64,000 bases of DNA from Tieghemostelium lacteum (Eukaryota; Evosea; Eumycetozoa; Dictyosteliales; Raperosteliaceae), in NCBI GenBank assembly GCA_001606155.1, contig LODT01000035.1, positions 1,044,658-1,108,657 on the forward strand, given 5' to 3'. Both the position numbers and the translations under genes were made by a program. This document shows, piece after piece, positions 34,340-45,603 of this stretch; position 1 is the stretch's first letter; the number at the start of each line of letters is the position of its first letter. The notes beneath the pieces are model-generated. The model did not search any database. It had not been told where the DNA came from and saw only the letters and a list, made by a program, of their open reading frames with translations.

Positions 34340-34400
34340 AATAATTTTAAATGCAAAGTGGGGGAAGTTTGATAAATCGGGGTAATTTATAAAAAACTAG
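34340..34400 (-). promoter_or_regulatory. Likely promoter of the deaminase-CBM49 gene
   Basis: Upstream of the start there is a CCCCCAC/GTGGGGG element (about 34,359-34,366), a CCCCG element (34,378-34,382) and a TATAAATTA box (34,386-34,394). G-rich boxes of this type bind GBF in D. discoideum late-development promoters (family knowledge). The 5' leader close to the ATG is CAACAACAACAA-like. Use in this gene is inference. Confidence 0.35.
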
Positions 34401-35593
34401 TAATATTGAATAATAATTGGTGATACAGATATATTAAAAAGTAATGTTACAATATGTCTTGTATTATTGAGTAATAATGATTGATGAATAATAAAATAAA
34501 AAAAATTGATCCGTTTAAATACTTTATTTTTTCCTAACAGTAAAATTCTTTTATTTTAAATTTTTTAGAAAGAGTGTTAGGTGTGACAATATGCGAATTA
34601 GGGGGATTAGATACTATTCAGTGTAGAATCAATCACAAAAAATAGTATTTTTTCACTGAAATTGTTTATCAACCTATCATATATTTTTTTTTTTGTTTTT
34701 TTAGATATTTTCGACCCATATAACGCATTAATGGGCAAAGTCATGGAAAAAAAACAATATGCACCTATCTTTAGATATTTAGTTTTTGAGGAGCCACAAT
34801 ACAAATCTACAAATTCTGGTGCAACTCGAAATATTTTAAGAATTTAAATTTTTATATCATTGTCATATAAAATCTATCATTTTCATGTTGGGGGTTATGA
34901 CATTTTCATACCCCATGTCTCTCGTTCTGTAGGGTGATAAATGATTTACTGGTATCTTTATAAATCTTTAAATTCCCACCTTTTGGTTTTTTCAATTTCA
35001 CATAATCTCGAGAGCACCCAAAATACCTCATCAGATTCTCTTGAATCCATCAATTAATTTCATTCTCTCCCATTTTTTTTAACCTCTCTCAACAGTGAAT
35101 AAAACAGCATTGAAAATCAGAAGTTAATGTACACAAAAAACCTTTTAACTATTTATCAGGTATCAATCAATCAATTTATCACCGATCGACCAAACCAATC
35201 TAAAAATAATATTAAATAGATTGGCATTTTAAAATTTAATAAAATTCAACTAAATTCCAATACAAATTGAACAGTTATTCAAACAAATTAAATTCTTTAA
35301 AAATGATATATTTAGATTATGAAAAGACAACAGTTTTGACAAATTAAATTTCTTTTTTTTGACTTGTTGGTGACATTTGCAAATATTCAATCGAAAAATC
35401 TAATCTCAATAGCGTGAAGTCATATATTATAAAATTTAGTAATTAAAAAGAAAACTCTGTGTACATCTTAAAACATTCTTTAGAGATTCCTAATATTCTA
35501 TTGAGAGGTGACAAATGATACATTTTTCTTGTATATTTGAGTTTTTTTATTTATAATATATACGTGTATATAATATAAAGGAAGAGGGGAGGT
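34401..35593. other. Long spacer with one exon-like block
   Basis: About 1.2 kb, mostly AT-rich with stops in all frames. The 34,705-34,847 block looks like a coding exon (separate entry). From 34,860 to 35,593 I see pyrimidine-rich stretches (TCTCTCCC, CCTCTCTC), TATA-like motifs and poly-T, but no gene or RNA that I recognise. Confidence 0.4.
34705..34847 (+). CDS. Possible terminal exon of a small unidentified gene
   Basis: A poly-T tract ending in TTTTTTAG is followed by an open frame, DIFDPYNALMGKVMEKKQY... ending RNILRI and a TAA. Base composition rises to coding-like levels exactly after the AG. A short upstream piece at about 34,571-34,583 (AAAGAGTGTTAG before a GTGTGA) could join in phase, but no convincing first exon with an ATG is visible. 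It may be a gene remnant or the end of a small multi-exon gene. The protein is not recognised. Confidence 0.25.
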
Positions 35594-36398
35594 TTAATGA
35601 TCATGTGGTGGTTTAATACCATTTTGAAGATAATATGATTCTCTGATGACTGCTGTGATTTGTCCAAGATTCTTTTGAGATCCTGCAACTTTTGAAAGGA
35701 ATTTCAAGTATGATGGACGAATTGTTTTTGGTTCCCATACAAAGGCATAAAACATAATAGTTGTACATAAACAAAAGAGGAGAGTATCACCATGTTTGTA
35801 TGATTTGACATAACCTCTCTTGTGAGCTGCATTGAATATTGATTCTAAAGCTCTTGCAAATAAATATAATGCCATTTCAGTGCTCTTTGAGAACATCATG
35901 GCTGATCCTGAAAAGAATCCTGCAATCATTGAATTGAGTCCATCATCTTTTCCTCTTAGATTTCTTAATAAACAATTAAGCATTCTGTATCCTCCTGTAT
36001 AACATCCTAAAAACAATCCAAATCCAATAATATCCTTGTGTAGAATTGACTGATTAATCAATTTTCTTGGTCTATTTTTAGATTTCATTTATATTAGTAT
36101 TTGAACTTGCTATAAAACTTCATATTTAATGCTTTAAATCATCTATACTCTACTGTTTATATAGTTTTCTCATAAATATACCAGATAGTAATGCAATGGA
36201 TGCACGTAAACCATAACCTATACCAAAGTTTCGCAGCATAATTTTGAGGGCTGATAGAAAACAGTTACCTCTGTGCTTACAAATTTTATTTGGGTTTATA
36301 TAAGTTGGAGTGAGTTCAGTTACTTCCATTGGTTTGCCATTATCATTGGATTCAATTTTAATTTCATGTTGTAATACCTCGCTATTATTATCACCCAT
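35594..36398 (-). CDS. TMEM135 / PMP52-type membrane protein
   Basis: Two exons by my reading: 36398-36154 and 36071-35594, with an 82-nt intron (donor GTAGAG, acceptor AAATAG) giving ...KLYKQPRKLIN; about 240 residues. The TMEM135 signature is clear: CKHRGNCFLSALKIMLRNFGIG, then FGLFLGCYTGGYRMLNCLLR, DDGLNSMIAGFFSGSAMMF, and WEPKTIRPSYLKFLSKVAG. It corresponds to one half of the longer animal protein. TMEM135 family members are peroxisomal/mitochondrial membrane proteins linked to organelle dynamics and lipid metabolism (family knowledge). The donor site is atypical, so the splice junction could shift by a few codons. Confidence 0.85.
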
Positions 36399-36642
36399 GT
36401 CCACAAAAAACAATTATAAAAATAAAAAAAAAAAATAAATAAAAAAATAGTAAATTTGTATTATATTTAATATTCCTAATATCTTTAAATGGTTAAGAAT
36501 TAGTTATTTATTACTATTACAAGCAAGAGATAAAATATTAATTAAAAATTCAAATTTTTAAAAATTTTTTTTTATTTTAGATCTTTCCACTTCAGTTTTT
36601 GTCCATAACGGTTAAATTCGTAAATGAATATATAGATGACGA

Positions 36643-39600
36643 ATGGAAGGAAATCAAATTGTCATTTTAGATTCAAATTCTAATGCAAAATATGAAGAAT
36701 ATAAAGTTCATTTTAGAGTATGTTATTGGATATTTTCTAAGCTTCGTCTTTTTAACCTAATAACCTTACATTGAATCTTTATACAGAATTATGCAAATAC
36801 TGAACACATATTTATATTGAATCAAACATTTAGACAATCAAAAGTAACATGTGATACAGATTTATTTATAAATGCACTTGATTTTTATACTGGATCAGGT
36901 CAACAATGGACTAAAAAGACAATACAAGGCGTATTTGATAATATTTACTTGAGTTTAGTAGAGGATCCTATAGTTTTCATTGGTATGTTTATAGTAAATT
37001 AAAAGTTTATCAATACAGAATCTAATCATATTAAATTCTACAGAGACATTTAATCGGTGGCTTAATGGGAACAATGAAACTGTTAAATATCTACTAGTTA
37101 AATCAATTTTGAAATCCAAGGATAGACAGAGCATATTTATTAAATCACAAACTCAATTCTACAAAGATATTCTGTGCAGCACATCAATCAATTCAAAATT
37201 ATATATATGTAAATACCTATACTATAACTCTAATTCACAATTCCATTTGGATTGTTATCAATTTTTATCTATATTACAATCAGTAAGTTAACTTATCTAG
37301 ATTTATAACTAGTCACTAGGAGGTGTTTAACTAATGCTTGTTATACATTTATAGTTACCGATAAGCCAACATTTGAATCTAAAGAGGATTAAATACTATT
37401 TTCTCTTGATTGAGCTATTGTGTATACAGTGGGAATATAAAATACAAGATATCCAGAATATAAAAGAGTTCCTTGAGATTTTATTGAATATATTGGGGAA
37501 TCTAAATTTGAAATCATTACAACGTTTTATATATGATAGAACAACAAACAGTATACCCACTTCATCTAAAATCCCCACTCTCATCAAAGGATCTATAAAA
37601 ACTATTGTAAAGACTATAGTTGGTATAACATCTTCAATTTATGATCAATCAGCTATTGAACCTCACATCAAAAAGTATCAGATATTGGTACCCTTTATAA
37701 CCACCATTGTAAAGAGTCAGAAAATATTTGATACATTTCAGAATAGGTGTGCATCTATTGAGGAGGAGGCATACAGTCTATTTACAGAGTATATGGCAGA
37801 TCCAGAGTGCTATATAGATGCACTTCACATTCTGTCTAGTCTTCCAAAGGATATGGTCGAAGGGAAGTTTAGTGTCATTTATATGCAACTCAAAAGGGTA
37901 TTTAAACACATTGAAGACAATCTTCATCTTATACGCCTAATGCAAACTCTAAATGAGTTTATAGAGAGTTATATAGTGGAGTTTGTCAGAATTGGAAACG
38001 AAGAATTTACCTCATTTTATAAGAAACTATTCACCCGAGTGAAATTCACAAAGAAACTTTTCAACAACCTCAGTACCAATCATGAAATGTATAACAAGTT
38101 CTTGGGTAGTTGTTTTACATTCACTTACTTGAGTCTGTATCTGAAGAAGGAGTTAAATAATTACTATCTATTGGATGTGTTTTTACGTAGCTGTTGTGAC
38201 CTCTTTACAGACAACAGGTGTTTTGTTGCAGCTAGTGAGGTTATCACTAATGAACCGGGTAATTTGAATAGCATCTATCTACTGCAATCCACATATGTCA
38301 GTATAACACGTGACCAAAACAAAAACTATGATTTGAAAATGCAAATTTTTAAATCGGTAGTCTCAAAAATTGTAGTTCATGGACTGAGGACTTCCACCTT
38401 ATTTTATCCAATAGATGAACTCATTATATTTTTGATGGAACATCATAAGGTACATAGTAGGTTACCGGCAATGGCTATAGCTATACTGAATAGTTGCTTG
38501 ACTATGGATTATAATAATATAGAACTTATAAAATTATTTGCATGCGATTCGGAGATACACCAAACTACAATTTCTGCAACGTCTACTACCTTCCGAGAGG
38601 CTATTGATCTCTATACGCAACCTTCAGTAACCATTGGTAAAGGTGCTTTAAAACTGGAGCCTAAATACAATAGATTTTCAAATGTCTTTAAGTTATTCAG
38701 TGCTTTGTATTTCTTTAGAGACATGCACTCACACGTTATTCCAGTACTACGACACACATTCTATTCCCTTGTCTATCTATGCCCAAAATCCAAATTCACA
38801 AAACTCAACTCAAAATATAAAACATTGACATCTTATATCCATGGGGTTGTGACATCACATCTCTTCTCACCTTTAGGAATTCTAGAGACCTCACTCAACC
38901 AAAAAACACTATTTCAAAATCTTCCTCCATCCCAAATACTCTTTTTAATTGAATTCATTAGAGAGATTATTATCAATCCCAGTAGTTCATCTAAAACAAC
39001 TACACCAACAACTACACCAACACTTGCACCAACAAATGGAACTACCACAGCTTCAACACCAACATTAGCAACAACCAACAATCTATCAGATCCTTTAAAT
39101 GTGTATCTCCAGAGAAAGGACAGTGAAAATTTAAATATATTTTATCAATGGATTCTATCAAAAGTAGTACCAAATTCCAAAACAATGAAACAGGAGTTTA
39201 TACAGTTTCTACTCTTTAAATCTACTCCTGATACATTTAAAAGTTTTATAAACTTTAGTGGTTTACAAGTTGAGGATTTTGAAATTCTCATTAATAACTA
39301 TCAACAAATACTGGTTGATAATCAAGATTTCATTGAGTGTCTAAAATTAAAACCATCCAAGTTCAAAACTACATTGGCGCAATCACTAAGACAGTCACAA
39401 TCATTGACCTTTTTGGAACTGTTAAATATCAATGAAACTAGTACTACCAATGATAGTGTACAACCATCACCACCACCCTCTGTCCATTCAATGCAAATAG
39501 ATATTGATATTTTTGATATACCTGAAGAATTAACACCAATGTCTACATCACCCATCCCCAATAATCATAAATCTGATAACACAACTACAACAACTACAAA

Positions 39601-40792
39601 TAATAGTAATAATGAAGATGTAATGGAATATAGATTATATGAAAAGGATAATGTAATGTCAATGATTCTTCAGAAACTCTATGAAGATGAATATGTACCC
39701 ATTTTGTGGTTGGTTAAAACATTACCATTGGTTAGCTGGAGGATATTTAAATTATGTGTATCTGTAATATCAATTCAGAGTAGATCAATTAATTTATACG
39801 CAAGCTTGAATCTGTCTAGTAAATATTCACTGATACAATCTACATTAAAGAATATAAGTTATCAAGATTTGGTTTACTTTCAAGGACAAGACAGGTACCT
39901 AGTACTACAGCAATTACATGGTTTACACATTAAGGAACAACATTTTATGAAAAAGATTAATGAACCATTAAAGCAACTAAAGTACCTGAGTGTTCATGCC
40001 ACTGAATGTCCAGCTATTGATCTACCCTATGTTGCACAATTACTAAAACATACTGGTGGATTAATTGAGTTTCGTATACATTTGACTTCAATATCCAAGG
40101 AATTCTTGGTAACGTTATTGCATGTAAACAAAAAACTTCAGTCTATAACTTTGGTATTCGATGACGAAGTGGTTTCAATAACACCTTTTGTTACTATAGA
40201 GATGATTGTCAATACACTTTCACAAGAGGCACCAACAGTGCAACTGAATCTGGAGGGTACCATTGAAGCATGTAATGATGGGAGCTTGTATAAGTTACCT
40301 CAATCACAACTTGCTATTGTAACCTATCTTACCAATATGACTAAATTAACAGTTGATCACTCTAATTGGGCATACAATTACTTTGATTATTTTCTCAGAC
40401 TAAACACTATACAGTTTGGAACTGGTAAATTTAAACTTGTACTATCAAGTGATTTCAAACAGCTGTGGAACCATTTCATTTCAAGAACAAACATTTCATT
40501 GAAAAAGATTGTATTTTATCATCTAAAAGTTCACAAGATCAACAAGTACCTAGAAACAATTGCAAAAAACCAAACTGTTGAAAACATTACCATTTATCTA
40601 AAGTACTCCCCAACAGCTCAATCCATTGAAACACTATTTAAAATCATTGAAGAGAACAAATCCATACACACTCTTCATCTATTGACCAAATCTTTTGTAC
40701 TAAAAGGTAACACTCAAACTCAATCATTTAAAACCATATTATCCAATCCATTATATGGTGAATATATTTATTACCGAAAGCTCAATAATTAA
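36643..40792 (+). CDS. Large unidentified helical protein with LRR-like C-terminus
   Basis: Four exons by my reading: 36643-36717, 36787-36982, 37044-37282 and 37355-40792. All introns are GT-AG (GTATGT, GTATGT, GTAAGT donors) with matching phase; about 1,315 residues. The first 900 residues are mostly helical without a family I know. A Thr/Pro/Ala-rich stretch (TTPTTTPTLAPTNGTTT) sits near 540-570, and an acidic/Asn-rich linker near 720-770. From about 870 on, leucine-rich-like units appear (LKQLKYLSVHATECPAIDLP, NKKLQSITLVFDDEVV, NKSIHTLHLLTKS). No signal peptide or membrane segment. It starts divergently from the TMEM135 gene across about 245 bp. Confidence 0.75.
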
Positions 40793-40870
40793 AGACAAAA
40801 CTTAATAAAACACTTTCAACAAACCAAAATTATAAACAAAATGAATTGGAATTATTTTAATTATTTTAAA

Positions 40871-43102
40871 CTAACCTAGAGATAATTGTCTCTTTACTAA
40901 TTGATAATAAATTCCTTTTTCTTTCATAAGTTGTTGATGATTACCATATTCCACTACACGACCTTTGGATAGTACTGCTATGGAATCTGCATTTTGTACT
41001 GTAGACAAACGATGTGCAATGATTATAGTAGTTCTTCCTTTCATTAAATTGTATAATGCCTCTTGTACCATTTGTTCATTCTCTGAATCTAGAGCACTGG
41101 TTGCTTCATCCAAAATGATAATACGTGGATTCTTTAGAATAGCTCTGGCAATGGCAATTCTTTGTTTTTGACCACCTGATAGAGAACAACCTCTCTCACC
41201 AACCACTGTATCATACCCATTTGGAAATGCTTCAATAAATTGATGTGCATTTGCCAATTTGGTAGCTTCGATGATTTGTTCCATTGTGGCATCAGGTGCA
41301 CCATACTTGAGATTCTCTAATATTGAACAACTGAAAAGTGTTGGTTCTTGACTTACAATACCAATTTGAGATCTCAACCATTTTGGATCAATCTCACGAA
41401 TTGGAATACCATCAATTAGGATATTACCTTTAGTTACATCATAGAACCGTTCTAGGAGGGATACAACTGTACTCTTTCCACCTCCAGATGCACCTGCTAA
41501 CGCCACTATCTGACCGGCATTCAAATGGAGACTGAAATCTTTCAAAACTGTTGACTGCGATCTAGTTGGATAGTAGAATTCAACTTTATCAAATTTGATC
41601 TCACCTCTGAGATTTGGTAGAATCTTTCCATTTTTATTGGAGATTCTTGGTTGTCTGTTGATAAGTTCAGTTATTCTACTCATTCCACCTAGAGCATGCA
41701 TTACCTGAGTGAATAGAATGGACAGTTGAGAGAATGATGATTGCATATTCATAGTGTGAATGATAAAACTTGTTAATTCACCACCTGTAATTTCACCACG
41801 ACTCACTAGTAAACCTCCATACCAATAGACTAATAAACTCACAGAATTCAATGCCATTGTGGTAATACCTTGGAATAGCCCAATTTGAATACCAGATTCC
41901 GTTGACAACTTTTCAGATTCCTTATTCTTTTCATTGAATTTCTCAGTCTCGAGACTTTGATTGGAAAATGCAACTACAGTTCGAATATTGGATATGGCTT
42001 CATTTGCAACTGCTGTGGATTTTGCTTGTGCTCTTTGTGATCTTACAGATAGACTTTTTAGCCATTTTGCATATACACTACCTACTGTTACCATGCCAGG
42101 AAGAATAACTAGCATTCCTAAACTGAGTTTAGGTGATATCAAAATCAGTGAAAATACACCTCCTATTATTTGTCCAAGACTCTTTACACCTAGTGACACG
42201 GAGTGTTTAAGTGCAGATCTAACTAACTGAACATCAGATGACAATCTATTAATCAAATCACCAGTTGAATTCTGATCAAAAAATGCAACTTCTTGTTCGA
42301 GTATAGATTTAAATAGTAAACCTCTGAGATTTGATGAATAACGCTCACATGCGACACTGATCAATGTTGAGTAGATAAAATTCAAAGACGCCTGTGCAAA
42401 CAGTATTAATACGGCATGAATGGCAGGTTCTCTAAGTGAAGCACCACTCTTTGTATTATCAATCAATTTTCCAAAAACTTTTGGAATTTGTAAACCAACC
42501 CATGATGAGATGAATGCTGTTACAATACCAAATATAAAATACCAAATATCATTTCCAATAGTGTCAATGAATAACTTTAAATTTGAAATCTTCATCTCCT
42601 CTTCATTAAGGTCACCGTTTTCCTCTTCAAATGGTATAATTATCTCTAGAGGTTCATCATTGTTTTTATATCTATCATCACAATGAATAACTCCAAATTT
42701 CATATCACTGTATATCTTTATAATCATCAGTGATGATATAGTTATTATAAATACATTATCTTTAATTTCATAATCATATTCATATGATTTACTACCATTG
42801 CTATTTTGTTTACTATTTCTTTCATAGTGATTATTGTTACTATGGTTACTTTTGTTGTTGGTAGTTTTAAGTATACTATTATTTATCAAATGTTTATAAT
42901 TTAAGATATTATTACTATAGTTATATTTGAATATATCATTTCTTTTATTTAGTGGTACATCTTGAAATGGGTTAGATATAGAATTGGTGATGCAAAATGA
43001 CCTATTACTACTATTACTAATAGTATTGGTAAGCCTGTACCTTGAATATGATAAATATGTTGTAGATTTATTTATAGATCTTTTTAACACATTTAAAATC
43101 AT
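40871..43102 (-). CDS. ABC half-transporter, mitochondrial ABCB8-like
   Basis: Intronless, 743 residues. The first 70 residues are rich in Ser, Asn, Arg and Lys with few acids (MILNVLKRSINKSTTYLSYSR), which fits a mitochondrial presequence. A type IV ABC membrane domain covers about 180-470, including RSALKHSVSLGVKSLGQIIGG and ETEKFNEKNKESE segments very like ABCB8. The nucleotide-binding domain has Walker A GASGGGKST, Q-loop SQEPTLF, signature LSGGQKQRIAIARA, Walker B RIIILDEATSALD and the switch histidine in IIAHRLST. It should homodimerise in the inner mitochondrial membrane (family knowledge). Substrate cannot be inferred. Confidence 0.93.
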   Translation of the reverse strand: MILNVLKRSINKSTTYLSYSRYRLTNTISNSSNRSFCITNSISNPFQDVPLNKRNDIFKYNYSNNILNYKHLINNSILKTTNNKSNHSNNNHYERNSKQNSNGSKSYEYDYEIKDNVFIITISSLMIIKIYSDMKFGVIHCDDRYKNNDEPLEIIIPFEEENGDLNEEEMKISNLKLFIDTIGNDIWYFIFGIVTAFISSWVGLQIPKVFGKLIDNTKSGASLREPAIHAVLILFAQASLNFIYSTLISVACERYSSNLRGLLFKSILEQEVAFFDQNSTGDLINRLSSDVQLVRSALKHSVSLGVKSLGQIIGGVFSLILISPKLSLGMLVILPGMVTVGSVYAKWLKSLSVRSQRAQAKSTAVANEAISNIRTVVAFSNQSLETEKFNEKNKESEKLSTESGIQIGLFQGITTMALNSVSLLVYWYGGLLVSRGEITGGELTSFIIHTMNMQSSFSQLSILFTQVMHALGGMSRITELINRQPRISNKNGKILPNLRGEIKFDKVEFYYPTRSQSTVLKDFSLHLNAGQIVALAGASGGGKSTVVSLLERFYDVTKGNILIDGIPIREIDPKWLRSQIGIVSQEPTLFSCSILENLKYGAPDATMEQIIEATKLANAHQFIEAFPNGYDTVVGERGCSLSGGQKQRIAIARAILKNPRIIILDEATSALDSENEQMVQEALYNLMKGRTTIIIAHRLSTVQNADSIAVLSKGRVVEYGNHQQLMKEKGIYYQLVKRQLSLG

Positions 43103-43375
43103 GATCTACAGAGATTTGTTTTTTGATGGATCAAAAAACCCTCTTTGTAAAAATAAAACTTAAAAAACAAATAAAGATTATTTTCAGGTATTTAAATGTA
43201 GAATATGCATCATAAGGAGATTTTCAATTTTTTGTAAATGAGACAAAATTACCTTCACCTCCCCAATCACAAGAATGAGAATATTTTTCATTACCACACA
43301 AACCCACTTTTATCTGTCCAAAATGTTTTTTAAATATAATTATTTATTTTTCAATCATTTGTTTAATCATCAACA

Positions 43376-43911
43376 ATGTCTACATTTGAAAAAGAATTAA
43401 ATAATCACGTATCCAATTTTCTAAAATTATATGATGCAAATGGAGACGGAAAAGTTACTTTTGAAGAAGTAGAATCATCACTCAAGAAACAAGGCTCCAA
43501 AAACCCAACAAGAGTAGCAAAATCAATTTTTAAATTGATTGACAAAGATGGAAGTAATGAAATTGATGTAAATGAAATTAAAAAAGTATGTATAGCTCTT
43601 TGATTTTTTTTTGAAAATATACTAACAATTTAATTGGTACACAGCATGTCATGAAATTAAATCAAGAAAAACTTGAAGCAGACATTAAAGCTGATTTAGA
43701 AGATTTCTTAAAGATGTATGATTCTGATGGTGATAAAGAAGTTACCTTTGATGAAGCCTATCAAGTTTATGAAAATTGTGGTATCAAAAATCCAGACCGT
43801 GAAACTATGGCCTTGTTTTCTATTTTTGATAAGGATAAGAGTTCCACCATTTCTATTGATGAAATTAAAAAGATTCTTATTAGTAAGAAATTTTTAGGTC
43901 CACAAATCTAG
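43376..43911 (+). CDS. Four-EF-hand calcium-binding protein
   Basis: Exons 43376-43585 and 43645-43911 joined by a 59-nt GTATGT..CAG phase-0 intron; 158 residues. EF loops: DANGDGKVTFEE, DKDGSNEIDVNE, DSDGDKEVTFDE and DKDKSSTISIDE. All keep the Asp at position 1 and the Glu at position 12, so four sites should bind calcium. Size and arrangement match the dictyostelid CBP (calcium-binding protein) family, several of which are developmentally regulated in D. discoideum (family knowledge). No myristoylation motif or signal peptide. Confidence 0.93.
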
Positions 43912-43991
43912 AGTGATACACCTTTGTTGGGGATGATCCCTACTTTCATGAAATATTAAATAAAATAACCATTGCTTAAAAAGAAAAAAGG

Positions 43992-44222
43992 TTATTCTTT
44001 TTTTTTTATAGTTTCAAATATGCCCTTTATTAGTGTTGGTTGAATACAGAGGTCGAGTGGATAGGTGCACAATACTGCTATACCTCCTGCACTGCTACCT
44101 GCTATAAAATTATTTAATAGTGTGTTGTTATTGATTATATTCTTTTTAATGTTTCGTATGAAAGAAACTGTACTGCTGCATATGGAAATATTCTTGTAAT
44201 CATGTACCAAAACCGGTGGCAC
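43992..44222 (-). pseudogene. Relic of a mitochondrial carrier (SLC25) gene
   Basis: A 76-codon open stretch has no ATG and contains one recognisable carrier block, NNFIAGSSAGGIAVLCTYPLDL, the start of a mitochondrial-carrier repeat with its PxD motif. Just after it the sequence is collapsed (IQPTLIKGIFETIKKKE, then stop), so the conserved basic residue of PxDxx[K/R] and the rest of that repeat are missing. Upstream sequence on this strand has stops and forms the promoter of the next gene. The AVLCTYPLD form is closest to the coenzyme-A-type carriers (SLC25A16/A42). Read as a dead fragment of a duplicated gene. Confidence 0.7.
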
Positions 44223-44349
44223 ACAATGAATATCAGTTTAAAATTTGTGAAATTTCTTGTAAACTGTCAAACCTCAAATCAAAAAATTTTTTTAATTTAT
44301 ATTACATTTAGACTTTAGCTTAAGATAACAAATAAAAAGAAGATAAAGA

Positions 44350-45336
44350 ATGCCATTATTTGAAACCATTGAAATTAATAAAGATAAAGTAGCACAACTC
44401 GCAAAAGAAAATTGGGGAATTGAATTAGGAGATGTTATCAAGGCCAGTCAAAATCACACATTTCTCGCCAAAAAAGGTGAGCAAAAGTTCATTTTAAGAG
44501 TTACTCCTGATCCCAAAGGAATTAGAGAGAAATGTACTGAGTTGGAAATGTCATTACTGGAGTATCTCTATGAAAATAAATTACCAGTGTCACCACCAGT
44601 TAGATCCATACTCAATAACAGTCCAATGCTTGTTGTTAAAGATGATAACAATCCTTTGATTATGTGTCTATTTCATTTTGCAACTGGTGAACCTGTAGTT
44701 TACACTGAATGGAAATGGTTAGAAACCAAAGAAATTGTAGTTGGTCTTGGCCAATGGTATGCCAAACTTCATCAACTCATAAGAAAATTTCAAGTTGAAT
44801 TTCCAGAGATATGTAAGAGTGCTAGAATGTGGGATACTCTACATGACAGTATTCTAAAAGGTGTGGAAATAGATCCACTCGATCAAGCAGTAGTTACAGA
44901 TCCCAATCAATTCATGATCATTCATGGTGATGTCAATCCTAGTAATTACTTTTGGGATAGTAGTTTAAAGATGCCATCCATGTTTGATTGGGACCAGTTA
45001 CAAAGGGCTTGGTATCTTTATGATTTGTCGTCTTGTATATGGGGTGTTGTAACTCTAAAGAAAGCAGGATCACCTATTGACAGATCGCCAGTGCCCCAAG
45101 CTGACCCAGACCTATATACCAATTGGTTACTGGAAGGTTATGAATCTATTCCAGGTATTGAAAAGGTAGACAGAGCAGCTCTCGAGAGAATGGTTCTCAT
45201 CAGAAGACAACTCTATTTGAGATTTTGTAAGAAGGCATTGGATGAATTACCATCTGATCACCCAATGGCTGATTTCTGTAGATTTATGACTAATTTCTTT
45301 GAGAATGAAGATAAAGAAAATCAAAAATCCAAATAA
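44350..45336 (+). CDS. APH-fold (aminoglycoside phosphotransferase / choline-kinase-like) kinase
   Basis: Intronless, 328 residues. The kinase-like fold is marked by HTFLAKKGEQKFILRV (nucleotide-binding lysine), the Brenner motif IHGDVNPSNYFWD (catalytic Asp and metal-binding Asn) and FDWDQ (DFG-equivalent). The closest general pattern is the phosphotransferase enzyme family that includes aminoglycoside phosphotransferases, homoserine kinase II and fructosamine kinases. It may have come from bacteria at some time, as homologues of this kind are common there (inference). The physiological substrate is not visible from sequence. Confidence 0.85.
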   Translation: MPLFETIEINKDKVAQLAKENWGIELGDVIKASQNHTFLAKKGEQKFILRVTPDPKGIREKCTELEMSLLEYLYENKLPVSPPVRSILNNSPMLVVKDDNNPLIMCLFHFATGEPVVYTEWKWLETKEIVVGLGQWYAKLHQLIRKFQVEFPEICKSARMWDTLHDSILKGVEIDPLDQAVVTDPNQFMIIHGDVNPSNYFWDSSLKMPSMFDWDQLQRAWYLYDLSSCIWGVVTLKKAGSPIDRSPVPQADPDLYTNWLLEGYESIPGIEKVDRAALERMVLIRRQLYLRFCKKALDELPSDHPMADFCRFMTNFFENEDKENQKSK

Positions 45337-45603
45337 GAGTTTATATTATACTATAGGATCCTCAAAATCATGTCTCATTTTCATAAAAAATTCATATGAA
45401 ATACAGTATATAAGGAGAAATTTCAATAAAGATGAAAATCCCACAGTAATGAGTTTGCAGAAAAAATCAAGAAAGTGGTCATTCAATGAATCATGATTTT
45501 TTAAAATTGTAAAAAAGAACTTTTTTTTATTTTAATTTTTGTAAATTTATAAATAGCAAATTAATATAACATAATATAATATAATTCATAAAACTAAACT
45601 AAA

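Noticed and set aside
45299-45496. Frame overlapping the end of the APH-fold kinase gene
   Set aside because: Begins inside the kinase gene in another frame and is Lys/Asn/Ser rich; likely chance.
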